Origin: an uncultured Collinsella sp.
Lineage (GTDB): Bacteria; Actinomycetota; Coriobacteriia; Coriobacteriales; Coriobacteriaceae
Reading direction: 5' to 3'
Length of the DNA stretch: 6,924 nt
Assembly: GCA_900551195.1 (NCBI GenBank)
Contig: URVD01000096.1
Coordinates: 1-6,924, forward strand
In this document: positions 1 through 5,319 of the stretch, one piece after another
How the letters are laid out: every line of letters starts with the position of its first letter
How positions within the stretch are numbered: the stretch's first letter is position 1
Translations under genes and position numbers: made by a program
The notes under the pieces: model-generated
What the model was told of the DNA's origin: nothing
The model's database searches: none
The model's input: the letters and a program-made list of their open reading frames with translations, nothing else

Positions 1-747
1 GGCCATATCCAGATCCCAATCGATGTGGGTGACCTTGGGCTCGATGACATTGCCGGCCTCGTCGGTATACTCGACGCCCGCAGGCGTGAGCTTGGCAAAC
101 TGACCGTCCTCGAGCACCACGACATCGCGGGTGGCGTCGATGAGCGCAATCACGTCGGAGGCAACGTAGGAGCCGGTCTCGCCCACGCCGACCACGATCG
201 GGGAGTCCTTGCGGGCAACGGCGATTACGCCAGGCTCGTCGGCGCACACGGCGGCCAAGCCATAGGCGCCCACCACGTGGGTGCAAGCCTCGCGCACGGA
301 GGCCATCAGGTCGTGTGTCTCGGCATAGGCCTCTTCGATCAGATGCGCGAAGACCTCGGTATCGGTCTCGCTCTTAAAGTGATGGCCGCGGCCCTCCAGC
401 TCCTCGCGCAGCTCGGCGAAGTTCTCGATGATGCCGTTGTGGACGATGGCGATACGACCGTCGCAGCTGGTGTGGGGGTGAGCGTTAACGACAGAAGGCT
501 TGCCGTGGGTGGCCCAGCGGGTGTGACCGATGCCGCAGGTTGCGTCGCTATCGATATTGGAAAGCTCGCTCTCCAGGCCCGCAACCTTGCCCACGCGGCG
601 GATGACGTCGAGGTGTGCCGCGGCGCCCTCGCCCACCTCGAGCGCAACGCCCGAGGAGTCATAGCCGCGATACTCCATGCGCTTAAGGCCTGTGACCAGG
701 ATGTTCTTTGCAATATCAGAGCCGGTGTAGCCGACGATTCCGCACAT
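1..747 (-). CDS. glmS: Glutamine--fructose-6-phosphate aminotransferase, N-terminal part (cut by window edge)
   Basis: Makes glucosamine-6-phosphate from fructose-6-phosphate and glutamine in the cytoplasm, the entry step to UDP-GlcNAc and peptidoglycan. Only the first 249 codons are present, and the frame is still open at base 1. They cover the class II glutamine amidotransferase domain (about residues 2-220). The protein starts MCGIVGY, so Cys2 becomes the N-terminal nucleophile once Met is removed. Other family motifs visible are EYRGYDSSG (25-33), GHTRWATHG (74-82), VHNGIIENF (102-110) and SETDTE (126-131). The two SIS isomerase domains of the roughly 600-residue family protein would lie beyond the left edge. 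The start is fixed by the need for Cys at position 2, and AAGGGA lies 8 nt upstream as a ribosome binding site. The N-terminal domain alone could belong to another class II amidotransferase such as PurF or AsnB, but the motif set is that of GlmS. Confidence 0.96.
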   Translation of the reverse strand, partial: MCGIVGYTGSDIAKNILVTGLKRMEYRGYDSSGVALEVGEGAAAHLDVIRRVGKVAGLESELSNIDSDATCGIGHTRWATHGKPSVVNAHPHTSCDGRIAIVHNGIIENFAELREELEGRGHHFKSETDTEVFAHLIEEAYAETHDLMASVREACTHVVGAYGLAAVCADEPGVIAVARKDSPIVVGVGETGSYVASDVIALIDATRDVVVLEDGQFAKLTPAGVEYTDEAGNVIEPKVTHIDWDLDMA

Positions 748-817
748 AGGATAAATCCCTTCGTTCGCGTGACTGCAAGACGTCCACGCACAGGGGGCGC
801 TGAGACGTATAACGTTC

Positions 818-830
818 GAGTATTGTACTC
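818..830 (-). promoter_or_regulatory. Possible glmS promoter -10 within a small palindrome
   Basis: On the minus strand TACAAT (822-827), one base from the TATAAT consensus, lies about 75 nt upstream of the glmS start. It sits inside the palindrome GAGTA-TTG-TACTC (818-830). No convincing -35 box lies 16-18 nt upstream, so the promoter call is weak. The surrounding stretch is more AT-rich than the genes, as expected of a promoter region. A palindrome over the -10 would suit repressor binding, which is inference. Confidence 0.35.
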
Positions 831-848
831 ACGCAAGCGCAAGCTGAT

Positions 849-881
849 ATACCAGAAGTGGTATCTCAACTTAGATACCAC
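849..881. promoter_or_regulatory. Triple ATACCA/TGGTAT inverted repeat, candidate operator upstream of glmS
   Basis: ATACCA (849-854), TGGTAT (859-864) and ATACCA (875-880) alternate in orientation. The right pair extends to a perfect 9-bp inverted repeat, GTGGTATCT (858-866) and AGATACCAC (873-881), with a 6-nt spacer. The left pair forms a 6-bp inverted repeat around GAAG. The middle copy can pair with either neighbour, so two exclusive hairpins are possible if this is transcribed. It lies just upstream of the candidate glmS -10, which fits an operator with two overlapping dyads. TGGTAT half-sites loosely resemble those reported for GntR/NagR-type amino-sugar regulators; that link is inference from the neighbouring gene. 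Confidence 0.45.
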
Positions 882-907
882 CCGATGCACACATGCCCAG
901 CCGGTCC

Positions 908-946
908 AAACCACCACGAAGGGGACAGGCACCTTTGTGGTGGTTT
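908..946. terminator. Hairpin A downstream of proA, probable terminator; GTCCCC-loop element
   Basis: AAACCACCAC (908-917) is perfectly complementary to GTGGTGGTTT (937-946), with a 19-nt loop. Read on the minus strand the loop is ten nt, then GTCCCC (926-921), then TTC. The plus-strand stem can extend inward with AA/TT and GG/CC around a G-T wobble. It lies 15 nt beyond the proA stop codon, so it probably ends or protects the proA transcript. The minus-strand T run is only TTT. The plus strand has a better one, TTTTCGTTT, although no plus-strand gene lies upstream, so bidirectional action or another role is possible. Confidence 0.65.
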
Positions 947-961
947 TCGTTTACGAGGGGT

Positions 962-2248
962 TTAGGGGCGGACCTGGCCGGTGCCGCGGAGCTTGTATTT
1001 GTAGGTGGTGAGGGCCTCGGCGGCAAAGGGGCCGCGGGCGTGGAGCTTTTGGGTCGAGATGCCAATCTCGGCGCCCAGGCCAAACTCGCCGCCGTCAGTG
1101 AAGCGCGTGCTGGCGTTGGCGTACACGGCCGAGGCATCGACCGCATCCAGGAAGCGCTCGCAAGCATCCGTGTCCTCGGCAACGATGGCCTCGGAGTGCA
1201 TCGTGCCGTAGCGGTTGATGTGTGCGATGGCCTCGTCCTCGCTCGCCACGACCTTCACGCTCATCTCGAGAGCCAGGTACTCGCGACCCCAGTCCTCCTC
1301 AGTCGCGGCGACGTAGTTGTCGCCCTCGGCAAGCCCAGCGTCGGCGCATGCGGCGCACGTGGCCTCGTCGCCGTGAATCAGTACGCCGTGGTCGTGCAGC
1401 ACGGCAACGACCGCCGGCAAAAACGAATCTGCCACAGCACGGTCGACCAGCAGCGACTCGGCGGCATTGCACACGCCTACGCGCTGGGTCTTGGCATTGA
1501 CGATAATGTTGAGCGCCTTATCAAAGTCGGCGGATTCATGCACGTAGATGTGGCAGTTACCCGTGCCCGTCTCGATCACCGGAACGAGCGACTCGCGCAC
1601 GCAGCGCTGGATCAAGCCTGCACCGCCGCGCGGAATGAGTACGTCGACGATACCGCGGAGCTTCATGAGCTCGCCGGTGGCCTCGCGGTCGGTGGACTCG
1701 ATCATCGACACGGCCTCGCGCGGGAAGCCCTTGGCCTCGAGCGCATCGGCCAGCAGCTCGGCGATCATGGCACACGAGTGATAGGCCAGCGAGCCGCCGC
1801 GCAGAATGCAGGCGTTGCCGGTGCGGATGCAGATGCCCGCGGCGTCGGCCGTCACATTGGGGCGCGCCTCGTAGACCATGGCAACCAGACCCAACGGCAC
1901 GCTCACGCGGGTCAGGTCCACACCGCTCGCAAGCACGCGGTGGTCGAGCACGCGGCCGACGGGATCGGGCAGCTCGGCGAGCTTTTCCAGGCCGGCGGCC
2001 ATGCCCTCGACGCGCTCGGGCGTCAGCAGCAGACGGTCGAGCAGACCGGCCGAAGTGCCCGCATCGCGTGCGGCGGACATATCGAGCTCGTTAGCGGCGA
2101 CGATGGAGTCGACACCGTTGCGCAGTGCTGCGGCCATGGCGCGCACGGCCTCCTGACGCTGCTCATCGCTCGCCGTGGCAAGCGAGGCCGACGCTGCCTT
2201 GGCGGCAACGGCAAGATCGTGGACATACGTGGCTATATCGACCGACAT
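962..2248 (-). CDS. proA: Glutamate-5-semialdehyde dehydrogenase (gamma-glutamyl phosphate reductase)
   Basis: Second step of proline synthesis: NADPH-dependent reduction of glutamyl 5-phosphate to glutamate-5-semialdehyde, in the cytoplasm. The 428 residues match the family length (about 415-430) and form one aldehyde-dehydrogenase-like protein. Visible family motifs are YEARPNVTADAAG (126-138), TGNACILRGG (143-152), VGVCNAAESLLV (257-268) with the presumed catalytic Cys260, GTMHSEAI (348-355), and TRFTDGGEFGLGAEIG (381-396) leading into STQKLHARGP. The start at 2248 has AGGAGAAAGGG upstream (2265-2255): AGGAG is 12 nt from the ATG, rather far, and AAAGGG is 6 nt away. The gene is monocistronic here: pip diverges upstream and hairpin A follows the stop. 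Its partner proB is about 1.8 kb away rather than adjacent. No lesion is seen. Confidence 0.97.
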   Translation of the reverse strand: MSVDIATYVHDLAVAAKAASASLATASDEQRQEAVRAMAAALRNGVDSIVAANELDMSAARDAGTSAGLLDRLLLTPERVEGMAAGLEKLAELPDPVGRVLDHRVLASGVDLTRVSVPLGLVAMVYEARPNVTADAAGICIRTGNACILRGGSLAYHSCAMIAELLADALEAKGFPREAVSMIESTDREATGELMKLRGIVDVLIPRGGAGLIQRCVRESLVPVIETGTGNCHIYVHESADFDKALNIIVNAKTQRVGVCNAAESLLVDRAVADSFLPAVVAVLHDHGVLIHGDEATCAACADAGLAEGDNYVAATEEDWGREYLALEMSVKVVASEDEAIAHINRYGTMHSEAIVAEDTDACERFLDAVDASAVYANASTRFTDGGEFGLGAEIGISTQKLHARGPFAAEALTTYKYKLRGTGQVRP

Positions 2249-2254
2249 GGGCGG

Positions 2255-2265
2255 CCCTTTCTCCT
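2255..2265 (-). promoter_or_regulatory. proA ribosome binding site
   Basis: The minus strand reads AGGAGAAAGGG ahead of the proA ATG. It is a double purine block with AGGAG 12 nt and AAAGGG 6 nt from the start. It supports the ATG at 2248 as the start. Confidence 0.6.
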
Positions 2266-2291
2266 AGAAGTTTGCAACCATGGTAGCCGAT

Positions 2292-2322
2292 TTGCGCATG
2301 GCCTCGCCCGCGGCGGTAGAAT
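2292..2322 (+). promoter_or_regulatory. Candidate promoter for pip
   Basis: TTGCGC (2292-2297) and TAGAAT (2317-2322) form a sigma70-like pair with a 19-nt spacer, somewhat long. Transcription would start near 2329. That is downstream of an in-frame ATG at 2280 but upstream of the ATG at 2361, so the pair favours the later start. The call rests on the boxes alone. Confidence 0.4.
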
Positions 2323-2360
2323 TGGTCAACCCGAAACACCGCAACGAACGGAAGACTCAC

Positions 2361-3779
2361 ATGGCCCTCATCACTTCGTACCACGTCCCCGGCCTTTACG
2401 TCGAGGACCACAGCATCGACGTCCCCCTTGACTGGCGCGGCCTGGAGCCGATGCTCCTGGCCGTCGGCAGCACCATGCGCCGCGGCGCTATACCGACACC
2501 CATCGCCGGTGCGCCCGAGAGCATCAAGCTCTTCTACCGCGTGGTTTGCGCGCCCGACCGCATCAACGACGATCTGCCGCTGCTCCTGTTTTTGCAGGGC
2601 GGCCCCGGCGGCGAGAGCCCGCGTCCGCTGTCGCCTACAAGCGACGGCTGGATCGAGGAGGCCGTCAAGCACTTCCGTGTGGTCCTTCCCGACCAGCGCG
2701 GCACCGGACGCAGTAGCTGCGTGGACGGACGCACGATCAAGGCACTGGGTGATCGCGCAACGGCCGCCGGCGCCGATACAGCACGCTCGCAGGCCGACTT
2801 CCTCAAGCGCCACCTCGCCAGCTCCATCGTGCGCGATTTTGAGTACCTGCGTCTGGTGGGCTTTGGCGGCAAGCCCTGGGTCACGCTCGGCCAGAGCTAC
2901 GGCGGCTTTTTGACGTTGAGCTATCTGTCGCTCTTCCCCGAAGGCGTGGCGGCAAGCTTTACCTGCGGCGGCATTCCACACGTGCCAGCGAGCGCAAGCG
3001 AGGTCTACGCGCACACCTTCCCGCGCATGGCCGCCAAGACGCAGCAGTATTATGACCGCTACCCCGCTGACGTCGACCGCGTGGCAGCCCTGGCCGATGC
3101 GCTCGAGGCCCAGAAGCCCGTGCTGCCCGACGGCTCGCCGATGACGGTCGAGCGCCTACAGCTCATGGGCAGCGACTTTGGCATGAAGCCGAGCTTTGAG
3201 CGCATGCATTGGATTATCGATCACGCGTTTGTTACTGGCGACGGTACGCTTAGCTGCGGCTCCTCGGTATCCGACAGCTTTTTGATGCGCGCCTTCGAGC
3301 GCACCAACACGCGTACAAACCCGCTGTACTGGACGCTGCAGGAGTTTATCTACGCCGACGGCGACACCATGCCCATTCGCTGGGCCGCAGCAGAGGAGAA
3401 GGCCCATCGTGCCGAGTTCGACACGCTCGCGCGCCCGCTCATGTTTACCGGCGAGGCCATGTTCCCGTGGATGTTTGAGCAGATGCCCGAGCTTATGCCG
3501 TTTAAGCCCGCCATGGACCTGCTGATGGAAGACACCAGCTGGGACAAGATCTACGACCCGCAGCGCCTAGCCTGCAACGAGGTGCCACTCCAGGCCGCGG
3601 TGTATTTCGACGATATGTACGTCGATTCGGGCATGCAGCTCGATACGCTCAGCCGCGTGGGCAACTCGCATGCCTGGGTGACCAACGAGTTCGAGCACGA
3701 CGGCTTGCACGGCAGCGTGGTGTTCAAGCACCTCTTCGACGAAGCCCTCAACCGCGGAGACCTGCGCCGGATCTTCTAG
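2361..3779 (+). CDS. pip: Prolyl aminopeptidase-like alpha/beta hydrolase (peptidase family S33)
   Basis: Probably a cytoplasmic serine peptidase removing N-terminal proline from peptides. The 472-residue protein (from the start chosen here) has the alpha/beta-hydrolase order: strand LLLFL followed by QGGPGG (79-84; compare HGGPG of proline iminopeptidases, oxyanion-hole region), DQRGTGRSS (111-119), nucleophile elbow GQSYGG (177-182, Ser179), a long cap region, a likely acid within FDDMYVD (416-422), and His446 in FEHDGLHG. The length and C-terminal layout resemble the longer Aeromonas-type prolyl aminopeptidases rather than the 300-residue form. No signal peptide or membrane segment is seen. 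The frame is also open to an ATG at 2280, but the extra 27 residues lack hydrolase character, lie over the candidate promoter and intrude on the divergent region. The ATG at 2361 has GGAAG 6 nt upstream. Substrate specificity is inferred, and another S33 exopeptidase or hydrolase is possible. Confidence 0.82.
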   Translation: MALITSYHVPGLYVEDHSIDVPLDWRGLEPMLLAVGSTMRRGAIPTPIAGAPESIKLFYRVVCAPDRINDDLPLLLFLQGGPGGESPRPLSPTSDGWIEEAVKHFRVVLPDQRGTGRSSCVDGRTIKALGDRATAAGADTARSQADFLKRHLASSIVRDFEYLRLVGFGGKPWVTLGQSYGGFLTLSYLSLFPEGVAASFTCGGIPHVPASASEVYAHTFPRMAAKTQQYYDRYPADVDRVAALADALEAQKPVLPDGSPMTVERLQLMGSDFGMKPSFERMHWIIDHAFVTGDGTLSCGSSVSDSFLMRAFERTNTRTNPLYWTLQEFIYADGDTMPIRWAAAEEKAHRAEFDTLARPLMFTGEAMFPWMFEQMPELMPFKPAMDLLMEDTSWDKIYDPQRLACNEVPLQAAVYFDDMYVDSGMQLDTLSRVGNSHAWVTNEFEHDGLHGSVVFKHLFDEALNRGDLRRIF

Positions 3780-3788
3780 CTAAGGAGT

Positions 3789-3839
3789 GTCCCAAAGTGC
3801 CGGCACAAAAGGAACGTCCCCAAGTGCCGGCAGTGGGAC
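3789..3839 (+). repeat. Element B: tandem GTCCC-AAGTGCCGGCA repeat forming a hairpin after pip
   Basis: Two 17-bp direct repeats, GTCCCAAAGTGCCGGCA (3789-3805) and GTCCCCAAGTGCCGGCA (3816-3832), differ at one base and are spaced 27 bp apart. TGCCGGCAC (3798-3806) also pairs with GTGCCGGCA (3824-3832) around a 17-nt loop: nine nt, GTCCCC, AA. Outside it GTCCCA (3789-3794) can pair with TGGGAC (3834-3839), and the loop GTCCC (3816-3820) can pair with the same GGGAC. It begins 9 nt after the pip stop codon, so it may act as a 3'-end structure, but there is no T run for a classical terminator. Confidence 0.75.
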
Positions 3840-3854
3840 CCCGCCGCCTCAACG

Positions 3855-3921
3855 AGTTGCGGTGAAATAAGGACTGTTAAAGGCTTTAAAGCCGCCAAAC
3901 CATCCCTATTTCACCGCAACT
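3855..3921. repeat. Element D: long palindrome with TTGCGGTGAAATA arms
   Basis: AGTTGCGGTGAAATA (3855-3869) is perfectly complementary to TATTTCACCGCAACT (3907-3921). After one mismatch the stem continues with GGA/TCC, then two mismatches and GTT/AAC. A separate perfect 12-bp palindrome GGCTTTAAAGCC (3882-3893) sits in the loop. The bases just before the right arm are ATCCC, close to the GTCCC of the other elements, so this may be a decayed copy of a longer relative. I recognise this type of sequence from Collinsella-like genomes but cannot verify copy number here. No coding frame is supported within it. Confidence 0.7.
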
Positions 3922-3969
3922 TACGATATGCCGGCGTTACGGCCATCGCAGGTAGAGAACGGAAAGCGA

Positions 3970-4067
3970 AAACGCCCCTAAGCGAGCAAGGTGACGTGAA
4001 AGAGGAGGGCATTGACCTTTTGGTCATGCCCGACGATTGAACGTCAGATTGCCGCTTAGGGGCGTTT
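3970..4067. terminator. Three-tier 98-nt hairpin between convergent pip and proB, probable bidirectional terminator
   Basis: The outer stem is a perfect 15-bp inverted repeat: AAACGCCCCTAAGCG (3970-3984) with CGCTTAGGGGCGTTT (4053-4067). The middle tier pairs GCAA (3986-3989) with TTGC (4049-4052) and TGACGT (3992-3997) with ACGTCA (4041-4046). The inner hairpin pairs GGGCA plus TGACC (4007-4017) with GGTCA plus TGCCC (4022-4031) around TTTT with one bulged base. It lies 14 nt past the proB stop codon. Read on the minus strand the stem is followed by TTTTCGCTTTC, a fair terminator tail; the plus strand has only TTT. It would end proB and perhaps pip transcripts. It is much longer than a normal terminator. 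Confidence 0.7.
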
Positions 4068-4081
4068 GCAGCGTCAATTGG

Positions 4082-5209
4082 TTAAGCGAAGACGATTAGG
4101 TTATCCCTGTGTATCGCCGGCTTCTCGGCCAAGTTAGCGAGCAGGCGGTTGCTGGCGATCTGGTCCTGGCGGCGGCCGGCAGCAAGCTCCAGCACGTCCG
4201 AATCGGCCTCGGCGATACCGCGGGCGACGACCATACCGCTCGGATCGCACACATCGAGCACATCGCCCTCGGCAAACTGGCCATCGACCTCGCGAATACC
4301 CACCGCAAGCAAGGAAGAGCCACGGCTAACCAGCGCCTTCGCAGCACCATCATCGACCGTCACCGAGCCATGCGCCTTGTCGCCCAGTGCGATCCACAGC
4401 TTGCGGGGTGCGATGTCCAGACGCTCCGCCGGCGGATCGAACAGCGTGCCCACGCTCTCGCCGCGGGCCAAACGCACGAGCGCATCGGGCTCCTCGCCTG
4501 AGCAAATCACGCTCTGAATGCCCGCCGTCATCAGGATGCGGCTCGCGCGGATCTTGGTAATCATGCCGCCCGTTCCCACCGATGTGGAAGAATCGCCCGC
4601 CGAGGCAATAATCTTGGCATCGATCTTATGCACGACAGGAACAAACTCGGCCGTGGGGTCCTCATGCGGATTGGCAGTATAGAGACCATCGATGTCCGAG
4701 AGCGTCACGCACAGATCGGCAGAAACCAGGCAGCTCACAAGCGCCGCCAGTGTGTCGTTGTCGCCAAACTTGATCTCATCGACAGTAACGGTATCGTTCT
4801 CGTTGACGACCGGCACCACGCCAAGCTCCACCAGGCGCAGCAGGGCGTCGCGCGCGTGCAGGTAGGACGTACGGCGCGCCGTGTCGTGACGCGTGAGCAG
4901 CACGAGCGAGGTGAGCAGGTCGCGCGCATGAAACTCCTCGTCGTAGGCCGACGAGATGATGCACTGACCGGCCGAGGCGCAGGCCTGCAGGCTCGGCAGG
5001 TCGCCGACCGGCTTACGGTCGAAGCCCAGCACGGGATAGCCACAGGCGATAGCGCCCGAGCTCACCACGACCAGACGCCAGCCGAGCTTGCGCAGCGCTG
5101 CGGCCTGATCGGCAAGCCCGCCGATAAAGGCGCGGTTGACCTTGCCGTCGGCGCCCACCACCGTGGACGAACCGATCTTTACCACCATCGTTTTATAAGA
5201 AGTCGTCAT
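4082..5209 (-). CDS. proB: Glutamate 5-kinase
   Basis: First committed step of proline synthesis: ATP-dependent phosphorylation of glutamate to glutamyl 5-phosphate, passed to ProA. The 375 residues match the two-domain form (E. coli ProB is 367). The amino-acid-kinase domain shows VVKIGSST (9-16), VSSGAI (49-54), LQACASAGQ (74-82), VVNENDTV (134-141), FGDNDTLAA (148-156), LSDIDGLYT (170-178) and the GTGGMITKI ATP-site loop (212-220). A PUA domain follows (about 268-345), ending in the usual IHRDNLIV. ProB is normally the point of proline feedback inhibition. An in-frame TGA at 5213-5215 limits the start to 5209 or the ATG at 5188. Neither has a clear Shine-Dalgarno. Most homologues have a few residues before VVKIGSS, so 5209 is kept. 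pncB ends 103 bp upstream on the same strand with hairpin C between. Confidence 0.96.
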   Translation of the reverse strand: MTTSYKTMVVKIGSSTVVGADGKVNRAFIGGLADQAAALRKLGWRLVVVSSGAIACGYPVLGFDRKPVGDLPSLQACASAGQCIISSAYDEEFHARDLLTSLVLLTRHDTARRTSYLHARDALLRLVELGVVPVVNENDTVTVDEIKFGDNDTLAALVSCLVSADLCVTLSDIDGLYTANPHEDPTAEFVPVVHKIDAKIIASAGDSSTSVGTGGMITKIRASRILMTAGIQSVICSGEEPDALVRLARGESVGTLFDPPAERLDIAPRKLWIALGDKAHGSVTVDDGAAKALVSRGSSLLAVGIREVDGQFAEGDVLDVCDPSGMVVARGIAEADSDVLELAAGRRQDQIASNRLLANLAEKPAIHRDNLIVFA

Positions 5210-5270
5210 ACGTCAAACCAATCGAGTGTTGAGCAGGCGGGCGAGCTGGAGCAGCCGGGGCACCCGGTGC

Positions 5271-5319
5271 GGGACGGACGAAAATGATCCGTTTTCCTCC
5301 GTCCCCTTCGGATCATTTT
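5271..5319. terminator. Hairpin C overlapping the pncB stop; GTCCCC-loop element with competing pairing
   Basis: AAAATGATCC (5281-5290) is perfectly complementary to GGATCATTTT (5310-5319) around a 19-nt loop: ten nt, GTCCCC (5301-5306), TTC. The pncB stop codon (5313-5315) lies inside one arm. Outside the stem GGGACGGA (5271-5278) is perfectly complementary to TCCGTCCC (5298-5305) in the loop, so either an H-type pseudoknot or a switch between two folds is possible. On the minus strand the stem is followed by CGTCC, although its own arm ends in TTTT, so it is only a weak intrinsic terminator for pncB. Its place ahead of proB would also suit an attenuator. Confidence 0.65.

Noticed and set aside
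748..907. glmS ribozyme or riboswitch upstream of glmS
   Set aside because: The leader after the likely promoter is only about 75 nt, shorter than the glmS ribozyme, and no matching core was recognised. The only structures are simple inverted repeats.
25..1011. Plus-strand open frame over glmS and the gap
   Set aside because: Antisense to the clear GlmS N-terminus. It runs through the intergenic region and has no recognisable domain.
2324..2345. proA promoter with TTGACC as a -35 box on the minus strand
   Set aside because: The box (around 2329-2324) is good, but no -10-like hexamer follows at 15-19 nt, so it was not annotated.
893..2431. Long plus-strand open frame over proA (about 512 codons)
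   Set aside because: It is an antisense frame kept open by the GC-rich codon use of proA. Its product is low-complexity and rich in His, Gly and Ala, while the minus strand gives a complete, motif-rich ProA.
2163..3014. Minus-strand open frame over pip
   Set aside because: Shadow frame overlapping both proA and pip, with no domain; pip has the full hydrolase motif set.
3789..3839. CRISPR-like direct repeat
   Set aside because: Only two units with a 10-nt gap, in which the repeat arms form a hairpin; no array and no cas genes.
4012..4059. Tiny plus-strand frame TTG to TAG with AGGAGG three nt upstream
   Set aside because: Only 15 codons, a rare start with too short a spacing, and it lies wholly inside the nested hairpin, whose pairing explains the sequence better.
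5261..5270. GCACC-C-GGTGC inverted repeat near the proB leader
   Set aside because: Single-base loop and short arms in a GC-rich stretch; expected by chance.
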